Shown here: positions 14,685-23,138 of the stretch, piece after piece
Layout of the letters: every line of letters starts with the position of its first letter
How positions within the stretch are numbered: the first letter of the stretch is position 1
NCBI GenBank assembly: GCA_023443315.1
Contig: JAEZVA010000049.1
Coordinates: forward strand, 1-64,000
Direction: 5' to 3'
Length of the DNA: 64,000 nt
From: Bacillota bacterium
GTDB lineage: Bacteria > Bacillota > Clostridia > Oscillospirales > Ruminococcaceae
Position numbers and translations under genes: made by a program
The notes under the pieces: model-generated
Database searches by the model: none
Told to the model about the DNA's origin: nothing
What the model saw: only the letters and a program-made list of their open reading frames with translations

Positions 14685-15392
14685 TCATCTGACTTTTTTA
14701 TGGAGATATAGCGCATATCCACCTGCCACTAAAATAATAAAAAGCGCTGGGGCATACTTCCATACGAAAGATGTAGTAGCAGCATTTTCAACTGAAAATG
14801 TTGATGTAATATTTACCAAACTATGTGTGATGATGCATGGAATCAAGCTTCTGCTCTTATAGAATACCATAACAAATGCGAATCCTATTGCAATTGCATA
14901 AGCCATTTGTAAAAAAGTATCTAATGTTGCATGCCCTGTAAGCAAATTTACAATATGTCCAGCGCCAAAAGTTACCGCAGATATAATAACAGCCTGTTTA
15001 ATGCTGTCCTTCTCTATTGCTTTAAATAAAAGTCCCCTAAATATAATTTCTTCAACATATCCAACCAATGCCATCGTAATAACGGCAAAAACCTGATGTG
15101 TCAAATCGTAATGCATAGATACGCCAAACCAAAAATTCACCGAAACCAACAGAACAAACGGTATGAAATATAAATATTTCTTTGTATTCGTCAAGCCAAC
15201 TAATCCATACTTTAAACCAAGTTTATTCTTAAAAATAAAAAATGTTAAAACAGCCGCAATTGCCAATAGCACCAATACAGAAAGCAAACTGCCGTCACCA
15301 AAATTATTTCTAAGATTCCCCATTACAACAACATAGACGATAATGCACATCACAGCAAACCATATTTCACTTTTCTCATAAAACTTTATCAT
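14685..15392 (-). CDS. CPBP-family intramembrane metalloprotease
   Basis: A 235-residue protein with about seven membrane segments. The CPBP/Abi motif set is present: EEIIFRG (two metal-site Glu and the Arg) at about 115-121, HIV in FGAGHIVN, and ITHSLVN. Relatives include eukaryotic CAAX proteases and bacteriocin-immunity proteins. ATG 15392 follows TGAGGAG. The gene and its downstream partner form an AT-rich island between the kinase operon and tRNA-Ser genes, which suggests acquisition; a bacteriocin-immunity role is possible but no bacteriocin gene is visible. Confidence 0.9.
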   Translation of the reverse strand: MIKFYEKSEIWFAVMCIIVYVVVMGNLRNNFGDGSLLSVLVLLAIAAVLTFFIFKNKLGLKYGLVGLTNTKKYLYFIPFVLLVSVNFWFGVSMHYDLTHQVFAVITMALVGYVEEIIFRGLLFKAIEKDSIKQAVIISAVTFGAGHIVNLLTGHATLDTFLQMAYAIAIGFAFVMVFYKSRSLIPCIITHSLVNITSTFSVENAATTSFVWKYAPALFIILVAGGYALYLHKKVR

Positions 15393-15410
15393 AAAGAACT
15401 CCTCATACTA

Positions 15411-15416
15411 ATTATA
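15411..15416 (-). promoter_or_regulatory. Extended -10 promoter of the CPBP gene
   Basis: TGA-TATAAT on the minus strand, 19 bp from the start codon, with no clear -35 box. From 15417 to 15657 I see no gene or other signal. Confidence 0.45.
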
Positions 15417-15657
15417 TCAAATCATTTATTTAAGGCTTCACTGTTAAAAAACTTTAGCGTTAAGCCAGAGCTTGCACCGCAATAATACTCTGTGTCTTTA
15501 CGAACTATGGTGCTCGTATTTCAATCCTTTTATTCTGAAATATTATCAAGTCAAAACTGCATGAAATTTCTTTACACTCTACAAACGGAAGAGAACAAAA
15601 AAGCCGCCAGAAAGCCTTTCTACCAACACATTCTGACAGCTACCGTGTGCAAAATAA

Positions 15658-15687
15658 AAACGCCAGCATTGTATCAATACTGACGTT
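15658..15687 (-). terminator. Terminator after tRNA-Ser(GCT)
   Basis: On the minus strand AACGTCAGTATTG pairs with CAATGCTGGCGTT and is followed by TTTATTTTG. Confidence 0.7.
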
Positions 15688-15693
15688 CTTATA

Positions 15694-15783
15694 TGGCGGA
15701 GAAGGAGGGATTTGAACCCTCGCGCCAGTTTCCCGACCTACTCCCTTAGCAGGGGAGCCTCTTCACCACTTGAGTACTTCTCC
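15694..15783 (-). tRNA. tRNA-Ser (GCT)
   Basis: A 90-nt class II tRNA: acceptor GGAGAAG/CTTCTCC, anticodon loop CTGCTAA (GCT), long variable arm, T arm GGGTTCAAATCCC, encoded CCA. Confidence 0.95.
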
Positions 15784-15864
15784 ATATGGTGACTAATAAA
15801 ACTTGTATATTATGATGCTTTATGGCGGTCGCTGTTGCTCCCCGCCGCAAGCCATAATCGGCGT

Positions 15865-15951
15865 TGGCGGAGAGGAAGGGATTCGAACCCTTGGTTCTTT
15901 CGAATCACTGGTTTTCAAGACCAGCTCCATAAACCACTCGGACACCTCTCC
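15865..15951 (-). tRNA. tRNA-Ser (TGA)
   Basis: An 87-nt class II tRNA: acceptor GGAGAGG/CCTCTCC, anticodon loop CTTGAAA (TGA), long variable arm, encoded CCA. It is the upstream member of a tandem pair with tRNA-Ser(GCT); the 81 bp between them show no terminator. Confidence 0.95.
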
Positions 15952-15967
15952 AACTGTGACGCATCAT

Positions 15968-15996
15968 ATGATAACATATTTAACGGGCTTAGTCAA
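15968..15996 (-). promoter_or_regulatory. Promoter of the tRNA-Ser pair
   Basis: Minus strand TTGACT (15991-15996) and TATCAT (15968-15973), 17-bp spacer, 17 bp before the tRNA. Confidence 0.75.
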
Positions 15997-16305
15997 CAGC
16001 TTTCACCCCACTTTTCCGCCTTTTATGCAAAATGCGGTTGCGGCGTGTGGATTGGAGACAGTCTGTGGACAGACTAAATGAAGAACTAGACGGTTTACTA
16101 CGATAGAGGTACACAACAATATTGCTTTTATCCTTTTGTCGCAATAAAATGCGCCGAAGCTTGCAAGGTTTGCAGCGGCGCGCGTGAATATTCAAGAATG
16201 AACGAGCGATTTGAAGGATTTCAAAGAATTCAGTAGGTTTATATGCATTAACTGCGAAAAAATGTTGATATTTAATTTAAAATTGAAAAAATTCAGGGAA
16301 AATCA

Positions 16306-16334
16306 TTGACATTTGCCATGATACCCTTTATATT
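16306..16334 (+). promoter_or_regulatory. Promoter of the potABCD operon
   Basis: TTGACA (16306-16311) and TATATT (16329-16334), 17-bp spacer. The 300 bp between the tRNA promoter and this one contain no gene that I can support. Confidence 0.75.
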
Positions 16335-16433
16335 TTTAATTGTTGCTTTTTGCATCTGTAACACGAAAATAACTTAAAAATTTACCGATTACAGTCAACG
16401 AAAGAACAACAGCGTCGTATGTTCCGCTAATAA

Positions 16434-16518
16434 GCCAAAAGAGTTGTATTTTGGCAAAAGCCTTTTGCGGGGTAGCGGTTTCAAAAGGTGCTGTGGGCGC
16501 AAACCAGACATTTTGCGT
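16434..16518 (+). other. Three hairpins in the potA leader
   Basis: GCCAAAA/TTTTGGC (16434-16455), CCTTTTG/CAAAAGG (16461-16488) and CGCAAA/TTTGCG (16498-16517) follow one another in a leader of about 200 nt before potA. No known riboswitch core was recognised. Confidence 0.45.
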
Positions 16519-16546
16519 CTAAATCCGCAAAGGGGGATGCAGATAT

Positions 16547-17599
16547 ATGGATAATAATGTGATCGTCAAGCTCAAGGATATAGTGGTGGAGTTTGACGGG
16601 GAACGCGTACTAAAGGGTATCAACCTCGATATTCACGACAAGGAGTTTGTTACGCTGCTCGGACCGTCGGGCTGCGGCAAAACGACTACGCTGCGCATCA
16701 TCGGCGGCTTCGTGGATCAAAACGAGGGGGATCTTTTTTTTGGTTCGCAAAAGATTAACGGCATGCCGCCCTACAAGCGTCATGTCAATACCGTGTTTCA
16801 GCGCTACGCTCTTTTTCCGCATTTAAATGTGTTTGAGAATGTGGCGTTCGGGCTTCGGGTTCAAAAGCTGCCCCAAAAGGAGATTACAGCCCGCGTGCGC
16901 GAGATGCTCGAGCTGGTAGGCTTAAAGGGCTTTGAACATCGAAACGTAAAGAACCTTTCCGGTGGTCAGCAGCAGCGCGTCGCGATAGCGCGTGCCCTTG
17001 TAAACCACCCGAAGGTGCTGCTGCTTGACGAGCCGCTCGGCGCGCTCGATTTAAAGCTACGCAAGGAGATGCAAACCGAGCTCAAGCGCATCCAAAAAAG
17101 CCTTGAGATTACGTTTGTCTACGTCACCCACGATCAGGAAGAGGCGCTCACCATGTCCGACACCGTTGTGGTCATGAACAACGGAGAGATTCAGCAGATC
17201 GGCACGCCGCAGGATATCTACAACGAGCCGATTAACGCCTTTGTGGCGGATTTTATCGGCGAAAGCAATATCATCGACGGCATTATGGTCAAGGATTTTC
17301 TTGTGGAGTTCGCGGGTTCTTCCTTTACCTGTGTGGATATGGGCTTTGAGCGAAACGAACTGGTGGATGTGGTCATTCGTCCCGAGGATATCAAGGTTGT
17401 GCCGCAGATTGTGGGGCAGCTTTCCGGCGTGGTGGAAACGGTCACCTTCAAAGGCGTACACTACGAGATGATTGTAAACGGCTGCGGCTACAAGTGGATG
17501 ATTCATTCCACGACGTTTGAAGAGCCGGGCAGCATCATCGGCATGAATATCACACCAGAGGATATCCACATCATGAGAAAGAAGGAGCCTCAGGACTAA
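16547..17599 (+). CDS. potA: Spermidine/putrescine ABC transporter ATPase PotA
   Basis: A 350-residue ATPase that powers polyamine import. Walker A GPSGCGKTT (39-47), Q loop VFQRYALFP, signature LSGGQQQR, Walker B VLLLDEPLGALD and the switch His in VYVTHDQEEA are all present. Residues about 240-350 are the C-terminal TOBE-type regulatory domain (VVIRPEDIKVV). ATG 16547 follows AAAGGGGGA. An attenuator-like hairpin separates it from potB. Confidence 0.95.
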   Translation: MDNNVIVKLKDIVVEFDGERVLKGINLDIHDKEFVTLLGPSGCGKTTTLRIIGGFVDQNEGDLFFGSQKINGMPPYKRHVNTVFQRYALFPHLNVFENVAFGLRVQKLPQKEITARVREMLELVGLKGFEHRNVKNLSGGQQQRVAIARALVNHPKVLLLDEPLGALDLKLRKEMQTELKRIQKSLEITFVYVTHDQEEALTMSDTVVVMNNGEIQQIGTPQDIYNEPINAFVADFIGESNIIDGIMVKDFLVEFAGSSFTCVDMGFERNELVDVVIRPEDIKVVPQIVGQLSGVVETVTFKGVHYEMIVNGCGYKWMIHSTTFEEPGSIIGMNITPEDIHIMRKKEPQD

Positions 17600-17630
17600 C
17601 GAGTGCATCCGCTGCGAGCACCTCGTTTTT
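17600..17630 (+). terminator. Terminator-like hairpin between potA and potB
   Basis: CGAGTGC pairs with GCACCTCG with one bulged base and is followed by TTTTT. It starts on the first base after the potA stop and could lower expression of the permease and binding-protein genes relative to the ATPase. Confidence 0.55.
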
Positions 17631-17686
17631 CATGGCACCGCGCTAGGTATTAACCGCCGTGTGTCGGAAAGGAAAGGGTCAGACCA

Positions 17687-18505
17687 ATGAAAGCACGTTC
17701 TCCGGCCGCGCCCTACCTTGTATGGGCTGTTTTGTTTATTATTGTGCCGCTGTTTTTGGTTGCGCTGTTTGCGTTTACCGATTCAAAAGGCGCATTTACC
17801 TTGGATAACATCATTCGCGTCGCGGACTACACCCCCGTGCTGCTGCGCTCGTTGTGGCTAGCGGCTATCGCCACTGTCATCTGTTTGGCGGTGGGCTATC
17901 CGCTTTCGTACATCATCTCGCGTGCGGAGCCGGGTGGGCAGAATTTGATGATTATGCTCATCATGCTGCCGATGTGGATGAACTTTTTGCTGCGCACCTA
18001 TGCGTGGATGACGATTTTAGAGAACAACGGGCTGATAAATCGGCTGTTCGGATTGTTTGGCATAGGACCGTTTGAACTGATAAACACCCCGGGTGCGGTG
18101 GTGCTCGGTATGGTGTATAACTATCTGCCGTTTATGATTCTGCCGCTCTACTCGGTCATGACAAAGATTGATAAAAGTGTGGTTGAAGCGGCGCAGGATC
18201 TGGGCGCTAACACAATCGGGGTATTTAACCGTGTGGTTATCCCGCTTAGTATCCCGGGTATCACTACTGGGATTACGATGGTGTTTGTGCCGTCGGTCAG
18301 CACCTTTGTTATCTCAAAGATGCTCGGCGGTGGTGGAAATCTGCTGATTGGCGACCTGATTGACCTTCAATTCCTCGGCAACGCCTATAACCCGCAACTG
18401 GGCGCAGCCATATCCCTTGTGCTTATGGTCATCATCCTTCTGTGCATCGCGATTATGAACCAGTTCGATGCCAGCGAAGAGGATATGGAGAGCATGATTC
18501 TTTAA
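17687..18505 (+). CDS. potB: Polyamine ABC transporter permease PotB
   Basis: A 272-residue inner-membrane permease with six predicted helices. The EAA loop contacting PotA is VVEAAQDLGANTIGVFNRVVIPLSIPG. The N-terminus is short (SPAAPYLVWAVLFIIVPLFLVALFAFTDS). ATG 17687 follows GGAAAGGAAAGGG. It pairs with PotC to form the translocation pore. Confidence 0.94.
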   Translation: MKARSPAAPYLVWAVLFIIVPLFLVALFAFTDSKGAFTLDNIIRVADYTPVLLRSLWLAAIATVICLAVGYPLSYIISRAEPGGQNLMIMLIMLPMWMNFLLRTYAWMTILENNGLINRLFGLFGIGPFELINTPGAVVLGMVYNYLPFMILPLYSVMTKIDKSVVEAAQDLGANTIGVFNRVVIPLSIPGITTGITMVFVPSVSTFVISKMLGGGGNLLIGDLIDLQFLGNAYNPQLGAAISLVLMVIILLCIAIMNQFDASEEDMESMIL

Positions 18506-18559
18506 TGCATTTTGCGCAAATGCGCTACAACTACACGATGTAAACGGAGGTGGGCACCG

Positions 18560-19360
18560 ATGTCCAAGACAATGTCTCGTATCTATGTGGGTATTGTTTA
18601 CCTGTTCTTATATGCGCCCATCGCGGTGCTTATCATCTTTTCCTTCAACTCGTCCAAAAGCCGCAATGTATGGACGGGCTTTACCCTTGATTGGTATGCC
18701 CGCCTATTCCAGAACGAAACAATAATATCATCCCTGGTCAACACCCTGATTGTCGCGGCGGTTTCGTCGGTTATCGCAACCATGCTGGGCACCCTTGCCG
18801 CAGTAGGCATCAATTCGATGAATAAAAAGCTGCGTGCCGCAGTGATTAACGTAACCTATCTGCCGGTTATCAATCCCGAGATTGTCACCGGCGTTTCGCT
18901 GATGCTGTTGTTTGTGTTCGCGGGTGTCAGTCTTGGGTATGCCACGCTGATTATTGCCCATATTACGTTTAGCGTACCGTATGTCATTCTAAACGTAATG
19001 CCAAAGCTTCGTCAGATGGACGGCCACCTTTACGAGGCGGCGCAGGATCTAGGCTGTGACCGCACACAGGCGTTTTTCAAGGTGGTACTACCCCAGATAA
19101 TGCCCGGCGTGGTAACGGGGTTTTTGATGGCGTTTACCTATTCCATCGATGACTTTGTCATCAGTTACTTTACAAGCGGACCCAGCTCGCAGACCCTGCC
19201 AATCACCATCTTTTCGATGACGCGCAAAAAAGTAAGCCCCGAGATTAACGCTTTGTCCGCCATAATCTTTATTATTGTACTCACCGTCCTTGTCATTATG
19301 AATATGAAGGATGCCAACATCTATCGAAAAAGAATAAAGAAGGAGACTGAGAGAATATGA
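18560..19360 (+). CDS. potC: Polyamine ABC transporter permease PotC
   Basis: A 266-residue permease with six helices and the EAA loop LYEAAQDLGCDRTQAFFKVVLPQIMPG. The N-terminal SKTMSRIYVGIVYLFLYAPIAVLIIFSFNSSK is typical of PotC. ATG 18560 follows CGGAGGTG; the earlier reading from 18512 spans that site and is rejected. Its stop overlaps the potD start in ATGA, so the two are coupled. Confidence 0.94.
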   Translation: MSKTMSRIYVGIVYLFLYAPIAVLIIFSFNSSKSRNVWTGFTLDWYARLFQNETIISSLVNTLIVAAVSSVIATMLGTLAAVGINSMNKKLRAAVINVTYLPVINPEIVTGVSLMLLFVFAGVSLGYATLIIAHITFSVPYVILNVMPKLRQMDGHLYEAAQDLGCDRTQAFFKVVLPQIMPGVVTGFLMAFTYSIDDFVISYFTSGPSSQTLPITIFSMTRKKVSPEINALSAIIFIIVLTVLVIMNMKDANIYRKRIKKETERI

Positions 19361-20565
19361 AACGGTTTGTATGTGTTATTGTCGCAGCTTGTGTTGCCTT
19401 GATGTGCGCCGTACCCGTTATGGCAGAGGTCACCGTTGCAAACAGCGATGTTTACACTGCCCTTGAAGGACAGGCTATCACCTTAAACGTGTATAACTGG
19501 GGCGAGTATATCTCCGACGGCTCGGACGAATCCGTAAACATCAATGCCGAGTTTGAGCAGCTCACCGGCATTAAGGTACAGTATTCTACCTTTGCCTCCA
19601 ACGAGGAGCTTTACGCAAAGCTCAAAAGCGGCGGTTCACAGTACGATGTCATCATTCCATCCGACTATATGATTAGCCGTATGATCAAAGAGGATATGCT
19701 TGAACCCCTTGATTATTCGATGATACCCAACTTCTCAATGATTATGGACGAGTTTAAAGACCCCAACTACGACCCCGGCAATCGGTTCAGTGTGCCCTAT
19801 ATGTGGGGGACAGTGGGTATTATCTATAATACCGAGATGGTCACAAAGCCCGTCACGGGTTGGGATATCCTATGGGACAACGATTACAGCGGCAAGATTT
19901 TGATGTTCTCCAACTCCCGCGACGCGTTCGGCGTTTCGCTGTTGCGCCTTGGGTACTCGCTTAACACCGAGAACGAGGCGGAACTGCGCGCGGCCAGCGA
20001 TGAGCTAAAAAAGCAAAAGCCCCTTGTGCAGTCCTACGTTATGGACGAAATCTTTGATAAGATGCAGGGCGGCGAAGCCGCACTCGCGCCATATTATGCG
20101 GGTGATGCCATTACCATGATGGACACCAACCCAAGCCTAGCGTGGGCGGTACCCGAGGAGGGAACCAACCGCTTTGTTGACGCCATGTGCATCCCGAAGG
20201 GCTCACCCAACAAGCAGGCGGCCGAGCTGTATATTAACTTTATGACCGAGACCGACATCGCCGTAGCTAACTGTGAGTACATTGGCTATTCCACCCCGCA
20301 TACACAGGCGTATGAGGCACTCGACCCTGAGATTACGGGCAACGTAGTCGCCTACCCGTCCCAGGAGGTTCTTGATAAAACCGAGAGCTTTGTTAACCTG
20401 TCGGATGAAACCAACGCCTTGATTGACAGCCTGTGGACCGAACTGCTGGGTGCAAATGCAAAGAGCAGCAGCTGGGTGATTGTTGTGTTGCTTGTGGTTG
20501 CCATCGCGGTTGCAGTGGGATTGCCGCTATACAGAAAGGCAAAAAAGAACCGCCAAAACTACTAA
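19357..20565 (+). CDS. potD: Polyamine-binding protein PotD with C-terminal membrane anchor
   Basis: A 402-residue solute receptor. Residues 1-23 are a signal peptide ending VMA, with no lipobox cysteine, although Gram-positive binding proteins are normally lipoproteins. The mature part has the PotD start LNVYNWGEYISDG, the Asp/Glu/Trp-rich pocket (YDVIIPSDYM, FSVPYMWGTVGIIYNTE, PYYAGDA) and normal length. After residue 368 a single membrane helix (SWVIVVLLVVAIAVAVGLPLY) and a basic KKNRQNY end would tether the C-terminus. The anchor replaces the missing lipid. Gene order ABCD supports polyamine uptake. Confidence 0.93.
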   Translation: MKRFVCVIVAACVALMCAVPVMAEVTVANSDVYTALEGQAITLNVYNWGEYISDGSDESVNINAEFEQLTGIKVQYSTFASNEELYAKLKSGGSQYDVIIPSDYMISRMIKEDMLEPLDYSMIPNFSMIMDEFKDPNYDPGNRFSVPYMWGTVGIIYNTEMVTKPVTGWDILWDNDYSGKILMFSNSRDAFGVSLLRLGYSLNTENEAELRAASDELKKQKPLVQSYVMDEIFDKMQGGEAALAPYYAGDAITMMDTNPSLAWAVPEEGTNRFVDAMCIPKGSPNKQAAELYINFMTETDIAVANCEYIGYSTPHTQAYEALDPEITGNVVAYPSQEVLDKTESFVNLSDETNALIDSLWTELLGANAKSSSWVIVVLLVVAIAVAVGLPLYRKAKKNRQNY

Positions 20566-20610
20566 TAAACGCAAAAATCAATACTTTAAGTAAATAGACT
20601 AAGTGCAATT

Positions 20611-20655
20611 AAAACAGCCGAACAGCATGCAGGGGTATGCTGTTCGGCTGTTTTT
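20611..20655 (+). terminator. Terminator of potABCD
   Basis: An 18-bp stem AAAACAGCCGAACAGCAT with its complement around an 8-nt loop, then TTTTTG. Confidence 0.92.
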
Positions 20656-20695
20656 GTCATTCGACAGGATAATCAGCAAAATACGGCGTAATTGG

Positions 20696-20724
20696 TTGAA
20701 TAATGAAATCTAATTATGTATAAT
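20696..20724 (+). promoter_or_regulatory. Promoter of the GGDEF-EAL gene
   Basis: TTGAAT (20696-20701) and TATAAT (20719-20724), 17-bp spacer. Confidence 0.75.
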
Positions 20725-20758
20725 GTAAAAAAAGATAAAACGGCAAGGGGGATTTATT

Positions 20759-23092
20759 GTGAAGTTGGGACAAAAGCTGTTGCTGATTATGGTAATCGGC
20801 ATGTCGGTGGTCACCCTTTCCATTATCACAATGGCCAATGTCGTTGCATTTCGATACATTAAGCAGGAAGAACAGCGCGATATCGTAAAAAGCTACGAAA
20901 ATGCGACCCTGCTGCTGGGTGCCGAGGCACGCGCTATGATGCAGACCCTTTCGGACCGAGCGCAGAACGATATGGCATATCAGTTTGTCAGCAACCCAGA
21001 CAAGCAGTATGTGATACATGAGCTGACGGGGAGTTCGCTCACAAACCTTGAGATAAACTATATCATTTTTTTTAATGAAAACGCAAATTTAGTTTATTTA
21101 AATGCCGACGGGGTTGAGCATGCAGTACAAAGCAGAGACAAGGGCGAGCTGCTTCGGCGAATAACAGACAAGTGGAAGACGGGCGTTTTATCCTTTGACG
21201 AGCAATATCTGGGTCTTACCGTCATCGACGACCGCTTTTTAATGATTGCGGGAATGCCCATTACGACAACAGACCAGCAGGAATCTTCGGGCTACCTTTT
21301 TATGGCGCGTTATCTAGGTGATGAGTTTATGCAGGACATGAGCAGTATTCTGGGTGTGCAGGTTTCGGTAAACACCCATCCGCGCAAGGTTCATACATGC
21401 AGTATTAAGGACAAAGCGTTCCAGTTTGATCCTGCCCAGCTTGTAACTACAACACGGGGAGATACGATTGAAGCCACCAATGTTCTATACGACAGGCTGA
21501 CCGATACGGCCATGGAAATCCATTTTACCCTATTGCGGGACTCTTACCGATTTGGCGTTGGTTCCATGCGGGTGATTGTAGCTGCCTCCATCTTAATCAT
21601 AGGGTTAATCTCCTTTGCCATTGTCGGTTTGTTTAACCACACCATTCTGTTCCGCATCAAAAAGCTCAGCCGGTTTGTGGATGATGTCGCTGCAGGAAGG
21701 GACGTAACCCGAGTGGTATCCATGCCCGGGCACGACGAGGTGACGGCACTTGCCGAACACACCAATGCAATGCTCAGGCAGATAAGCCAAAACGAAGAAA
21801 CACTCCAGTGGCAGGCGACGCACGATCTGTTGAGCGGGCTGTATAACCGGCACCGCTTCACTCAAATGGTGGGTGAGGCGATGCATACAAACGGGGAGTC
21901 TGCGAGACTCGGGCTTGTTTTGGTCGAGATGACCAACTTTAAACTACTTAAAACCACCCGAGGGCAGGCGGAGGGGGACGTTATCATTTCCTCTTTTGGG
22001 CGAAGGTTATTGGAATGCAAAGAGTGTGACGCGATCTCCGCACGGATGGGTCGTGACGAATACGCCATCCTTATCAACCTACACGGGGAATGCGACGTCA
22101 ATTACATTGCAAACAGATTGGTCAGTATGCTGTGCGAGCCGATTGTGATGGACGTGGATGAAGTTGTAGCCGATATCAACGCGGGTGTGGCGTTTTATCC
22201 CCAGCACGCGGTGGATGTAGAAAGCCTGTTTCAGTGTGCAGACCTTGCGCTCACAGCGGCAAAGGCGGATGGCAACAACATTGTTCGACGGTACGAGCCC
22301 CACATGGCACAGAGATTCCTCAGCCGCCTTAGCACCATCAACGACCTAGGCAGGGCGTTAACAAACCGCGAGTTTTCCCTGCGCTATCAGCCGCAGGTCA
22401 ATGCCGAAACGGGCGAGATCGTGGGAGCGGAAGCACTCCTTCGGTGGGAGCATCCCGAGAAGGGAATAATCGCACCCGCCGAGTTTATCCCGCTTGCCGA
22501 ACAGAGCGGCAAGATTATTGAGATTGGTCGATGGGTACTACAAAAGGCTTGTATGGATGCGATGGAATGGATATTGCCATGGACGGTATCGATTAACATC
22601 TCTGCGCAGCAGGTCAAGCATCCCGAGTTTGTGGATGAGGTTATGAGCGCGCTAGAGCAGTCAGGGCTTCCTCCCCAGCGTTTGGTGCTAGAGATTACTG
22701 AATCGGCATTTATCAACGACAAAAACAGTCTAAAGAGTATGCTCAACCGATTCCGAACCCTTGGCATTGCCATCTCGCTCGACGATTTTGGCACAGGGTA
22801 TTCGTCGCTTACCTACCTGCACGATTTTCCGATGGATGAGCTTAAAATCGACCGCTCGTTTGTCAGTGCAATCGGCAGTGATATGGAGACCTCCGCGATT
22901 ATTGATACCATCATTGTGCTTGCGGGCAAGCTGCACTTAAAGATTATTGCCGAGGGCGTAGAGAACCAGTCTCAGGCAAGCTTTCTGCGCAGCAGGGGGT
23001 GCGACCAGTTCCAAGGGTACCTGTACAGCAAGCCGGTTTTACAACAGGAGCTATTACAAAAACAGCGGAATGTTTTAGACGACAACGTCTAA
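20759..23092 (+). CDS. Membrane c-di-GMP phosphodiesterase with degenerate GGDEF domain
   Basis: A 777-residue sensor enzyme. Membrane helices at about 8-30 and 262-285 frame an outer CHASE4-like sensor (about 35-255); a HAMP segment follows (about 285-340), then GGDEF (about 350-505) and EAL (about 515-770). The GGDEF signature reads MGRDEYA: the second Gly is Arg, so cyclase activity is doubtful. The EAL side keeps EALLRWEHP (about 558), SINIS, ITESAF, LDDFGTGYSS, KIDRSFV and EGVEN, the metal and catalytic residues of active phosphodiesterases. It starts at GTG 20759 after AAGGGGGA. It likely degrades c-di-GMP in response to an outer signal, with the GGDEF acting as a GTP-sensing regulator at most. 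Confidence 0.92.
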   Translation: MKLGQKLLLIMVIGMSVVTLSIITMANVVAFRYIKQEEQRDIVKSYENATLLLGAEARAMMQTLSDRAQNDMAYQFVSNPDKQYVIHELTGSSLTNLEINYIIFFNENANLVYLNADGVEHAVQSRDKGELLRRITDKWKTGVLSFDEQYLGLTVIDDRFLMIAGMPITTTDQQESSGYLFMARYLGDEFMQDMSSILGVQVSVNTHPRKVHTCSIKDKAFQFDPAQLVTTTRGDTIEATNVLYDRLTDTAMEIHFTLLRDSYRFGVGSMRVIVAASILIIGLISFAIVGLFNHTILFRIKKLSRFVDDVAAGRDVTRVVSMPGHDEVTALAEHTNAMLRQISQNEETLQWQATHDLLSGLYNRHRFTQMVGEAMHTNGESARLGLVLVEMTNFKLLKTTRGQAEGDVIISSFGRRLLECKECDAISARMGRDEYAILINLHGECDVNYIANRLVSMLCEPIVMDVDEVVADINAGVAFYPQHAVDVESLFQCADLALTAAKADGNNIVRRYEPHMAQRFLSRLSTINDLGRALTNREFSLRYQPQVNAETGEIVGAEALLRWEHPEKGIIAPAEFIPLAEQSGKIIEIGRWVLQKACMDAMEWILPWTVSINISAQQVKHPEFVDEVMSALEQSGLPPQRLVLEITESAFINDKNSLKSMLNRFRTLGIAISLDDFGTGYSSLTYLHDFPMDELKIDRSFVSAIGSDMETSAIIDTIIVLAGKLHLKIIAEGVENQSQASFLRSRGCDQFQGYLYSKPVLQQELLQKQRNVLDDNV

Positions 23093-23098
23093 TGGTAT

Positions 23099-23138
23099 AA
23101 AAGCGGTCGATGGGCTTAAAGTCCGTCGACCGCTTTTT
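23099..23138. terminator. Bidirectional terminator between convergent genes
   Basis: AAAAGCGGTCGATGG pairs with CCGTCGACCGCTTTT with a short loop. It contains the last residues and stop of the minus-strand aminotransferase-fold gene. Confidence 0.85.
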
